This document shows, one piece after another, positions 58,204 through 64,000 of a DNA stretch of 64,000 nt (within the stretch, counting starts at the first letter, position 1; the number at the start of each line of letters is the position of its first letter). Under the pieces are notes generated by a model. It made no database searches. It saw only the letters and a list, made by a program, of their open reading frames with translations, and was not told the origin of the DNA. The position numbers were made by a program, and so were the translations under genes. Origin of the DNA: a virus; the IMG/VR virus record IMGVR_UViG_3300025012_000035, positions 1 through 64,000 of that record. One strand, written 5' to 3'.

Positions 58204-58404
58204 ATGAGTACAAACAACATTAAAAATGAAATCATAGTTGATGAACTTCCAAAATGCGACTTCTGCAGTAACAAAGCAGGATATGACATGAAATTAGCTA
58301 GAGGTGGTTATTGGGCATACCTTTGTGAAGATCATAAGAAACTTGGAATTAAGTTAGGTGTAGGTTATGGTCAAAAATTAGTATTAAGTAAAGGAGGAGA
58401 ATAA
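58204..58404 (+). CDS. Zinc-binding small protein
   Basis: 66 aa, GAAGGAGG upstream. CDFCSNKAGYDMKLARGG and CEDHKKLG, a C-x2-C...C-x2-H zinc site of the type seen in short phage zinc fingers. Confidence 0.7.
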   Translation: MSTNNIKNEIIVDELPKCDFCSNKAGYDMKLARGGYWAYLCEDHKKLGIKLGVGYGQKLVLSKGGE

Positions 58405-58408
58405 TGAT

Positions 58409-58795
58409 ATGACTTATACAATCAAAGAAAAACTAATAATACCAATGAAATTCATTAGTCATTATACCTTTATGGATAAGCACATAGAACCATTCTATAA
58501 AGAAATCTTAAAAGAAGATTATATAGGTGGTTATGATGGATATGTTTCTGCACATGGAGATAAATTTTATTCTGAAAGAACACAATACAAAGATAAAAAC
58601 ATCGGTTTTGCAGTAGGTGTAATGATTGGTATGATTGCTTGCTATGTTAAAAAGTATCGTAAAGAACATGAGAAAAAAGGTTATAATAGTGAATGGTATT
58701 GGAATACTTTTGATAAGATTGTTCAAGAGAATTCTGAAGTAGTTAATAAGTATAATAAACTGTGGTATAATTATGAGAAAACAGGTGAATTATAA
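58409..58795 (+). CDS. Hypothetical protein
   Basis: 128 aa; AGGAGGAG lies upstream, at the end of the previous gene. Helical, aromatic and basic (YVKKYRKEHEKKGYNSEWYW). No family recognised. Confidence 0.65.
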   Translation: MTYTIKEKLIIPMKFISHYTFMDKHIEPFYKEILKEDYIGGYDGYVSAHGDKFYSERTQYKDKNIGFAVGVMIGMIACYVKKYRKEHEKKGYNSEWYWNTFDKIVQENSEVVNKYNKLWYNYEKTGEL

Positions 58796-58829
58796 ATACA
58801 AAATAAATAAATAATAAGGAGGAATTAAT

Positions 58830-59024
58830 ATGACAGAACAAAAATTTACACAATTGCTTTTAGAGAATCAGTTAAATGTCGATGCAGAAACTACACTTAA
58901 ATGGTCAATTGATACACTTATAAACAGTTATACAAGGGAAAGTGGCAAGAATTTGAGTATTGAGAAAGCTAAAGAATTATTGTTGCACAAGGTAAGAACA
59001 CAGATTGAAAAGGAATGGAGATAG
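58830..59024 (+). CDS. Small helical protein
   Basis: 64 aa, AAGGAGG upstream. Helical (FTQLLLENQLNVDAETTLKW). No family recognised. Confidence 0.65.
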   Translation: MTEQKFTQLLLENQLNVDAETTLKWSIDTLINSYTRESGKNLSIEKAKELLLHKVRTQIEKEWR

Positions 59025-59066
59025 GGTATTATTCCTTCTCCAATACATATAAGGAGGTTTAATAAG

Positions 59067-59246
59067 ATGAAAGGTAAATCAACATATTTATATAGTATAT
59101 TGGTAACAATGGATGATTTAACTAATTATAAAAATACAAGTGATATTTATAAAATAGAACCAGCATTTAATAAATTTAATGTACAAGAATTGGAGATTAT
59201 GTCAAAATTGCTTAATATAATCAATGAACAAACAGAAAAGAAATAA
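59067..59246 (+). CDS. Small helical protein
   Basis: 59 aa, AAGGAGGT upstream. Helical, charged (NVQELEIMSKLLNIINEQTE). Same group as 58830. No family recognised. Confidence 0.65.
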   Translation: MKGKSTYLYSILVTMDDLTNYKNTSDIYKIEPAFNKFNVQELEIMSKLLNIINEQTEKK

Positions 59247-59306
59247 TACTATAGAATACGAATTCTGTTTTAACATTATAATTTAAAAATAAAGGAGATA
59301 ATTAAT

Positions 59307-60119
59307 ATGAAAAACAAAGAATTAGATATTAACACAATTGCAATGTTATCTATGGTTATGGGTGCAGATGTAGTAGAATTTCAAGAAAAATTAGGACAAC
59401 AAAATTTATGCAATAGTTGTGAATTGCCAATTAAGTGTCATGATTATGGATATTTTAAAAAATTACACGATATAGGTATTAATATACTTGAAACAGAAGA
59501 AGAAATAAACGATAAATTTGCTAAAAGTGAATTATTTATGAAGGTAGAATTACCTGAAGGTTGGAGTATTAAACGTACAGATCATAGTATGTGGTCAAAC
59601 CTAGTAGACAATAAAGGAAGGGAAAGATGTTCTATATTCTACAAGGCTGCATTTTATGATAGAGATGCACATTTAAGTTTTAATAGAAGATTCCGTATTA
59701 GTTCAAAACAAGCAGATTATAATGAGAAACAATTTGAATATAAGGATGAATATATCTTAGATGGGTATAAAACAGAATTAGTAGAAGAACATATTGAAGA
59801 TAATTATGGTTGGCATGGTTGTGATTATATACGAATAAAAGAAGTTAAAAAACCAATTTACAAAAAGAATCCTGAATATGTGGAATTAACAGGTTATGAA
59901 AAATACTCTCAGCCTTTCCATTATGAAATATATGATTTTGATGGCACAGTATTGTTTAAATCCGATGTATTAAAAACTGATTTTGAATACTCTAGTGATA
60001 AACATTATGAATTTTATAAACACCTTGAAGAAGTAGAAAAGAAAGCAATAGGACAATGTAAGGAATGGTTAGAGAATAGTTATCCTGATTGGGAAAATGA
60101 TTTAGCATATTGGGATTGA
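59307..60119 (+). CDS. Hypothetical protein, 270 aa
   Basis: AAAGGAG upstream. An early Cys pair with CNSCELPIKCHDYG may bind metal. The middle is beta-rich (FMKVELPEGWSIKRTDHSMW) and the C-terminal 60 residues are helical. No family recognised. Confidence 0.65.
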   Translation: MKNKELDINTIAMLSMVMGADVVEFQEKLGQQNLCNSCELPIKCHDYGYFKKLHDIGINILETEEEINDKFAKSELFMKVELPEGWSIKRTDHSMWSNLVDNKGRERCSIFYKAAFYDRDAHLSFNRRFRISSKQADYNEKQFEYKDEYILDGYKTELVEEHIEDNYGWHGCDYIRIKEVKKPIYKKNPEYVELTGYEKYSQPFHYEIYDFDGTVLFKSDVLKTDFEYSSDKHYEFYKHLEEVEKKAIGQCKEWLENSYPDWENDLAYWD

Positions 60120-60222
60120 GGTGAAAATCTCATACCCTCTAAACACTTATAAATTAAGGGTTTACAAAATCCAAAAATAGTATAAAATGTGATATTTATG
60201 CAGAAATAATGAGGTGAAAAAT

Positions 60223-60468
60223 ATGAAACTATTAAAATATTTAAAACAACAATATCTATTATTAATAGGTATAATAATGTTAGGAATTGCAATATATTTA
60301 TTTTCAGAAAAAGATACAGTAATAGCAGGGATATGTTTTTTATTTGCAATATGTACATGGCAATACAAAGATATATCTGATTTAAGTCAACGTATTTATG
60401 ATTTGGAAATAAAGAATTGTGATTTAGAAATTAAAATAAACAAAATAAAATGGAATATTAAAGATTAA
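60223..60468 (+). CDS. Membrane protein with C-terminal coiled coil
   Basis: 81 aa from the ATG at 60223 (GAGGTG upstream). Two hydrophobic helices (residues 13-27 and 34-50) and a heptad-rich tail (IYDLEIKNCDLEIKINKIKW). This is a Bap31- or phage spanin-like layout, but no family is claimed. Confidence 0.65.
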   Translation: MKLLKYLKQQYLLLIGIIMLGIAIYLFSEKDTVIAGICFLFAICTWQYKDISDLSQRIYDLEIKNCDLEIKINKIKWNIKD

Positions 60469-60500
60469 ATAAATGATTAACAATAAAAGGAGAAATAATC

Positions 60501-60692
60501 ATGAAAAATAAAAATAAACAATCATGTTTTTGTTATTGTTCAGAATGTAATAATGAATTATGTGGTACAGATAGTTTTGTTTCAGACGTTAATGGAATTG
60601 TTACATACAAATGTAGTAAATGTAAAGTAGTATCACAGTTTGATTTTAATGTTGCACCAGTACCTATTTTAATAGAAAAGGAGAATAAATAA
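60501..60692 (+). CDS. Zinc-ribbon mini-protein
   Basis: 63 aa, AAAGGAG upstream. CFCYCSECNNELCG and YKCSKCKVV give a rubredoxin-like zinc ribbon. Stop and next start overlap (TAATG). Confidence 0.7.
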   Translation: MKNKNKQSCFCYCSECNNELCGTDSFVSDVNGIVTYKCSKCKVVSQFDFNVAPVPILIEKENK

Positions 60693-60922
60693 TGGGATAT
60701 TCAATCTATAAAATAAATTTTGATACAAACAAGAAAACTATTCTATATGATTGTATAAATGACATTAAAGAAGCAGATTTATTAGCACAATTAGCAATGA
60801 GATATAAAAATGTTAATGAATTAATTTTCATTTGTGCAGGATTGGTACAGGGGGATAGAAAATAATCCTGAAGAATATAATAAAGTATTAGAATTAGCAG
60901 AAGAATATAAAAGTCAAAGGTA
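60692..60922 (+). pseudogene. Small gene with a one-base frame break in a G5 run
   Basis: AAAGGAG precedes the ATG, and the frame runs 57 codons to TAA at 60865. Removing one G from G5 (60850-60854 region) continues it as LVQGIENNPEEYNKVLELAE and on to a TAA at 60922. The added C-terminus is a clean charged helix, so the unbroken form is probably ancestral. A truncated product is equally possible. Confidence 0.55.
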
Positions 60923-60956
60923 ATATAAAGAATTCTATAATTTAATAAAGTTTAAT

Positions 60957-61015
60957 ATTTAGCAAACTAAATAGATAATTTTTAAATTAATCTTAGAGTT
61001 TGCTAAATTTATTTA
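60957..61015 (+). terminator. Terminator-like hairpin
   Basis: ATTTAGCAAACT pairs perfectly with AGTTTGCTAAAT, then TTATTT. Confidence 0.65.
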
Positions 61016-61045
61016 AAACATTATTCAGAAATTTAAAATTAACTC

Positions 61046-61074
61046 TTGCAATGTAAATATAAAAATGCTATAAT
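61046..61074 (+). promoter_or_regulatory. Promoter for 61135
   Basis: TTGCAA, 17 bases containing GTAAATATAAAAAT, TATAAT, then GTAAATATAATAAC in the leader. Confidence 0.75.
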
Positions 61075-61134
61075 AAGAATGTAAATATAATAACAAAGCA
61101 AAAATACATAAGAAATTTAAGGAGGAATCCAATA

Positions 61135-61821
61135 ATGACACAAGAACAACAAGAAACAATCCTAAGTAAAGTTAAAAAATTATTAGCACTTGCAGAGAAT
61201 AATTCTTCAGCAGACGAATCGCAAAGTGCATTTCTCAAAGCACAAATGCTACTCATAAACAATGGTTTAACCATGAATGATGTTGATAGTGTCGAAGAAT
61301 CAAATACTAAGAATGTACTAAATACTTCAATAGATGAATCTTCAAGAATGGCATGGTGGAAGAAACAATTAGCAAATATAATTAGTAATAACTTCCGTTG
61401 TAAATCGTTCACATCTTTTATGAGTGCTAATACTAGAATTTGCATCATTGGACCAGAGGAAGATGTCAATATTGCCACAGAGATTTATAACTGTGCAGTA
61501 AGAACGATAGAACATCAAAGTAAAATGTATGTAAAATTGAATAAGAAGTCTGGTAAATCCGCAGGTTTAAAGAATGATTTTATTATTGGTTGGTTAAAGG
61601 GATTAGAAGATAAGTTTAAGAAACAAGTAGAATCTGTTAAGGAATATGGATTGATACTTGTTAAGGATGCATTGGTTGTTGCTGAAGTAGAAAAAATGAA
61701 GTTAAGAACAGGGCAAAGAAGTAAAATAACTGCCAATAGGGATGAGGATGCAAGAAAGGCAGGTTATAGGTCTGGTAATAATTTTAATGGGAATAGTAAA
61801 ATGATTGGATGTAATTTGTAG
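61135..61821 (+). CDS. DUF2786-domain protein
   Basis: 228 aa, AAGGAGGAA upstream. N-terminal DUF2786: ILSKVKKLLALAENNSSADE, then AFLKAQMLLINNGLTMNDV. The rest (AWWKKQLANIISNNF, IIGPEEDVNIATEIYNCAVR) is the usual C-terminal part of phage DUF2786 proteins, and the end is basic and disordered. The function is unknown; the family is frequent in phages and plasmids. Confidence 0.85.
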   Translation: MTQEQQETILSKVKKLLALAENNSSADESQSAFLKAQMLLINNGLTMNDVDSVEESNTKNVLNTSIDESSRMAWWKKQLANIISNNFRCKSFTSFMSANTRICIIGPEEDVNIATEIYNCAVRTIEHQSKMYVKLNKKSGKSAGLKNDFIIGWLKGLEDKFKKQVESVKEYGLILVKDALVVAEVEKMKLRTGQRSKITANRDEDARKAGYRSGNNFNGNSKMIGCNL

Positions 61822-61854
61822 TTGTTGAATTGTTGATTAATAATTGTTAATTTT

Positions 61855-61905
61855 TATCATTCTCTTGAAGAATTGTTTAATGTTCTTTGAGAGAATGAGT
61901 ATTGC
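61855..61905 (+). terminator. Terminator-like hairpin
   Basis: CATTCTCT pairs with AGAGAATG, with more pairing inside (GAAGAA/TTCTTT). Confidence 0.55.
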
Positions 61906-61941
61906 AACAAAACAAAAATATAATAAAAACGAGGTGATATA

Positions 61942-62199
61942 ATGTCCAATACCATATCAAGATTCTGCAATGAATGTTCATTTTACAATAAGGATAGATT
62001 CTACAGAAATGATATTGAAGGCTGTATTTGTAGAATGCAAAAATCCATCAATGGCAAACCAACATTTTGCCCAAGAAATGATATTATTTATAATAAAAAA
62101 GATATATTTTCTATTGATAAATATGAAGTTGTTCATGTGAAACATATGGATAAGTATGAAATATGGATGTGTGATTTTATTTATAAGAATGTGGAGTGA
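61942..62199 (+). CDS. Small Cys-rich protein
   Basis: 85 aa; ACGAGGTG precedes the ATG. CNECSFYNKDRFY, CICRMQ and CPRND supply five or six Cys in a spacing like small ferredoxin- or zinc-type phage proteins. The second half is beta-rich. Confidence 0.65.
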   Translation: MSNTISRFCNECSFYNKDRFYRNDIEGCICRMQKSINGKPTFCPRNDIIYNKKDIFSIDKYEVVHVKHMDKYEIWMCDFIYKNVE

Positions 62200-62214
62200 A
62201 AGGAGTAATACACA

Positions 62215-62436
62215 ATGCAAATAATTAAAGAACAAGAATACATTGAAAAATACATTATGACTAAGCAAGAATATGAAGAACAATTAAAAATAGAATTTAA
62301 TAAAGGTAGAAAAGATTTTGCTAATGAATTGATAAATATGGCTAAAAATTTTCCACATCGATTAATATCATGGAAAGCATTAGATGAATTTGCATCAATG
62401 TTAATAAGTAAAATAAAAGATGAAGTTCAAAAATAA
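62215..62436 (+). CDS. Small helical protein
   Basis: 73 aa, AAAGGAGTA upstream. Helical and charged (KQEYEEQLKIEFNKGRKDFA). No family recognised. Confidence 0.65.
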   Translation: MQIIKEQEYIEKYIMTKQEYEEQLKIEFNKGRKDFANELINMAKNFPHRLISWKALDEFASMLISKIKDEVQK

Positions 62437-62535
62437 ATAAAAGATTGACTTGGTCTTGTTTTTGATATTAGCAAACACATTATTTACAACACTTTATAAA
62501 AATGATAAAATAATAAAAATAGGAGGAATAAACAA

Positions 62536-62895
62536 ATGAAAGAATTCTGGACAACAGGAATAACCGTTAAATATGCAATTGGTGCAGAAAATAAACTTCT
62601 TGGTTGGGTTGCTGAATGTAAATTTTATGGTGGTTACTTTAATACTAATGGATGTATGGAAGGTACTATCAGGACTAGATATTTAGAACATACTATTACC
62701 GAAGCTGTTGACTATGTTTTAGATTGTATCAGAACATTTGGAATTAAACTTTGTAGTGAGATTGAAGAAATGAAAGTAATGGAATTTGCTTTATACAGAG
62801 ATGAAAATGAAAATTATTACACAGAAGAATTATTACAAATGATTGTAGACGAGGCAGAGCGTAAAGGATGGAAATATTATGTTGAAATTGAATAA
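62536..62895 (+). CDS. Hypothetical acidic protein
   Basis: 119 aa, AGGAGG upstream. Mixed alpha/beta with EHTITEAVDYVLDCIRTFGI and an acidic helical end. No family recognised. Confidence 0.65.
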   Translation: MKEFWTTGITVKYAIGAENKLLGWVAECKFYGGYFNTNGCMEGTIRTRYLEHTITEAVDYVLDCIRTFGIKLCSEIEEMKVMEFALYRDENENYYTEELLQMIVDEAERKGWKYYVEIE

Positions 62896-63009
62896 ATAAT
62901 TAACTACATATAGTATTCAAGTGTATTTACTTATACTATATATAGTAGTAAAATTATGTAAAATCATAACCAAAGAGAAATTTTGTTAAAATATTTAGGA
63001 GGTTATATA

Positions 63010-63462
63010 ATGAGAGATAAAATAAGTTTAGATGTAAGATTACCATTGTTCATAAATGAAAAATACTTAGCAGAATTATTGTTGAATATAAAAAATACCA
63101 TAAACAGTGATGATATATTGTTTGAGTTAAATACTGACCATACCAATATTCTTGTTTATAAGAAGAACGGAGCAGAAATTAATATAAGCAATACTACTTT
63201 TAGTTTAGAGTATAGTATAAATAATATAAACTTAAAAAAATTTATTGATGAATTAATAAGTGAATATAGTATATTAAAAAATATGTGTAAATACTTAGAT
63301 ACATTATATGAATTTATTATTTACGCATCAAGTATTTACAAAGATGAAATTAGAAATCAATTAGTAGGATTGGGAGTTTTGTTTGAAGAAGATAATATGA
63401 AAAATGATATTGATACAAGATCATTTTTTAAAGTGCGTAGTCATGTAAAATTTTATAGTTAA
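63010..63462 (+). CDS. Hypothetical protein
   Basis: 150 aa from the ATG at 63010 (AGGAGGT upstream); the in-frame TTG at 62983 precedes the SD. Mixed N-terminus and long helical middle. No family recognised. Confidence 0.65.
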   Translation: MRDKISLDVRLPLFINEKYLAELLLNIKNTINSDDILFELNTDHTNILVYKKNGAEINISNTTFSLEYSINNINLKKFIDELISEYSILKNMCKYLDTLYEFIIYASSIYKDEIRNQLVGLGVLFEEDNMKNDIDTRSFFKVRSHVKFYS

Positions 63463-63474
63463 GGAAGTGAATTT

Positions 63475-63663
63475 ATGAACGAAGACTTACTACACAGATA
63501 CAGAAAAGCACTTGAAGGATTAACTGTAGGTGGATCTGAATACTATAATAATCTTGAGAGATGTGCAGAGGATATAAGACACAGGTTGAATAGTCAAGGT
63601 GAGTTAATTAAGAAATTGATTAAGGAAAGAAAAGAATTAATAAAATTAATAGGAGGAGAATGA
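63475..63663 (+). CDS. Small helical protein
   Basis: 62 aa; GGAAGTG precedes the ATG. Helical, basic end (LIKKLIKERKELIKLIGG). Its last codons form the next SD (GGAGGAG). Confidence 0.65.
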   Translation: MNEDLLHRYRKALEGLTVGGSEYYNNLERCAEDIRHRLNSQGELIKKLIKERKELIKLIGGE

Positions 63664-63665
63664 TT

Positions 63666-63794
63666 ATGAAAAGAAAACTAACATTATCTGAAAGTATTGA
63701 TTTTAATATTTATATTGATAAATTAGGCATTACTAATAGAGAAATTTATCGTGCAATATTAGAAGATTATCTTGATGGATGTATAAAAATATGA
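63666..63794 (+). CDS. Small protein (42 aa)
   Basis: GGAGGAG upstream, two bases after the previous stop. MKRKLTLSESIDFNIYIDKL then a helical, acidic end; the first part looks like a short helix-turn-helix-like unit (GITNREIYRAILEDYL). It overlaps the next start (ATGA). Confidence 0.6.
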   Translation: MKRKLTLSESIDFNIYIDKLGITNREIYRAILEDYLDGCIKI

Positions 63795-64000
63795 GTAATG
63801 AATGGATTTCCACTATTGCATTTTTATCAGTCATGTTTACTATGTCAGTAATATCATTAATTTCATTAATAATATTTAAATTAAATAAAAATATGCAATT
63901 ATGGAAAATTATATTTATTTCATTATGTTTAGGTATTCCAATTAGTTTAGTAGTGATATTTGGTTTTCTTAGAATATTATATGAATATCAATATATTAAA
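63791..64000 (+). CDS. Membrane protein, cut by window edge
   Basis: Open from the ATG at 63791 to the last base (70 codons), so the C-terminus is missing. Two hydrophobic helices at about residues 8-29 and 39-61 with a short basic loop (FKLNKNMQLWK). Coupled to 63666 by an ATGA overlap. Confidence 0.6.
   Translation, partial: MSNEWISTIAFLSVMFTMSVISLISLIIFKLNKNMQLWKIIFISLCLGIPISLVVIFGFLRILYEYQYIK

Noticed and set aside
1-64000. Integrated prophage with structural and lysis genes
   Set aside because: No terminase, portal, capsid, tail, holin or endolysin was recognised; only regulatory and accessory phage-like families are present in this window.

Overview
This window looks like part of a large extrachromosomal element (plasmid or phage-plasmid) from a low-G+C Bacillota host, most likely a Clostridium relative. 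The evidence is the very A+T-rich DNA, strong AGGAGG ribosome-binding sites, near-consensus sigma-A promoters and rho-independent terminators. There are no rRNA, tRNA, CRISPR, housekeeping, capsid or tail genes. ParB-like, ribbon-helix-helix, ORF6C, antirepressor-like, HNH, tyrosine recombinase, FtsK-type translocase and DUF2786 proteins point to a mobile replicon with phage-like accessory DNA. The host and element type are inferred, not proven.

Layout. 1-9.7 kb is transcribed leftward: an ORF6C protein, a ParB-like protein, a zinc-ribbon protein, a UvrD-like helicase split by a one-base frame break, an HNH endonuclease, an SF2 helicase that seems to start at ATT, and a tyrosine recombinase. 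Just downstream of the recombinase lie three perfect inverted repeats and two overlapping antisense mini-ORFs. 9.9-14.7 kb is transcribed rightward: a ribbon-helix-helix regulator behind three phased GTCATACA boxes, four small membrane or exported proteins, then an FtsK/TcpA-like translocase overlapping a replication-relaxation-like gene. This resembles a compact DNA-transfer module. 14.7-18.2 kb holds an iteron-like AT-rich tract, small genes and a three-part 600-residue protein (phage regulator-like N-terminus, zinc fingers, nuclease-like C-terminus).

18.2-20.65 kb is non-coding. The plus strand changes from G/T-rich to C/A-rich near 19.06 kb, at a 12-bp inverted repeat overlapped by a perfect DnaA box. 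Two short-iteron arrays follow at 20.05-20.2 kb, then a G+C-rich, probably structured RNA at 20.4-20.56 kb. A replication-initiator-like protein, also apparently ATT-started, is encoded at 25.2-26.4 kb. The origin or partition locus is therefore probably here.

From 20.6 kb to the right edge is an array of about 75 tiny rightward genes, nearly all unrecognised. Many sit in their own cassette: a TTGAC/TTGCA promoter with a 16-18 bp spacer, a recurring GTAAATA box on both sides of the promoter, an AGGAGG site, one small ORF and a terminator. Recognisable items are XRE regulators, a DUF4258 protein, a GNAT-like protein, a Com-like zinc finger, many CxxC mini-proteins, a TnpB nuclease without TnpA, a DUF262 protein, an antirepressor-like protein and a DUF2786 protein. 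Several genes are interrupted (three one-base frame breaks at short homopolymers besides the helicase, and two in-frame stops). This means either decay, recoding or uncorrected sequencing errors.
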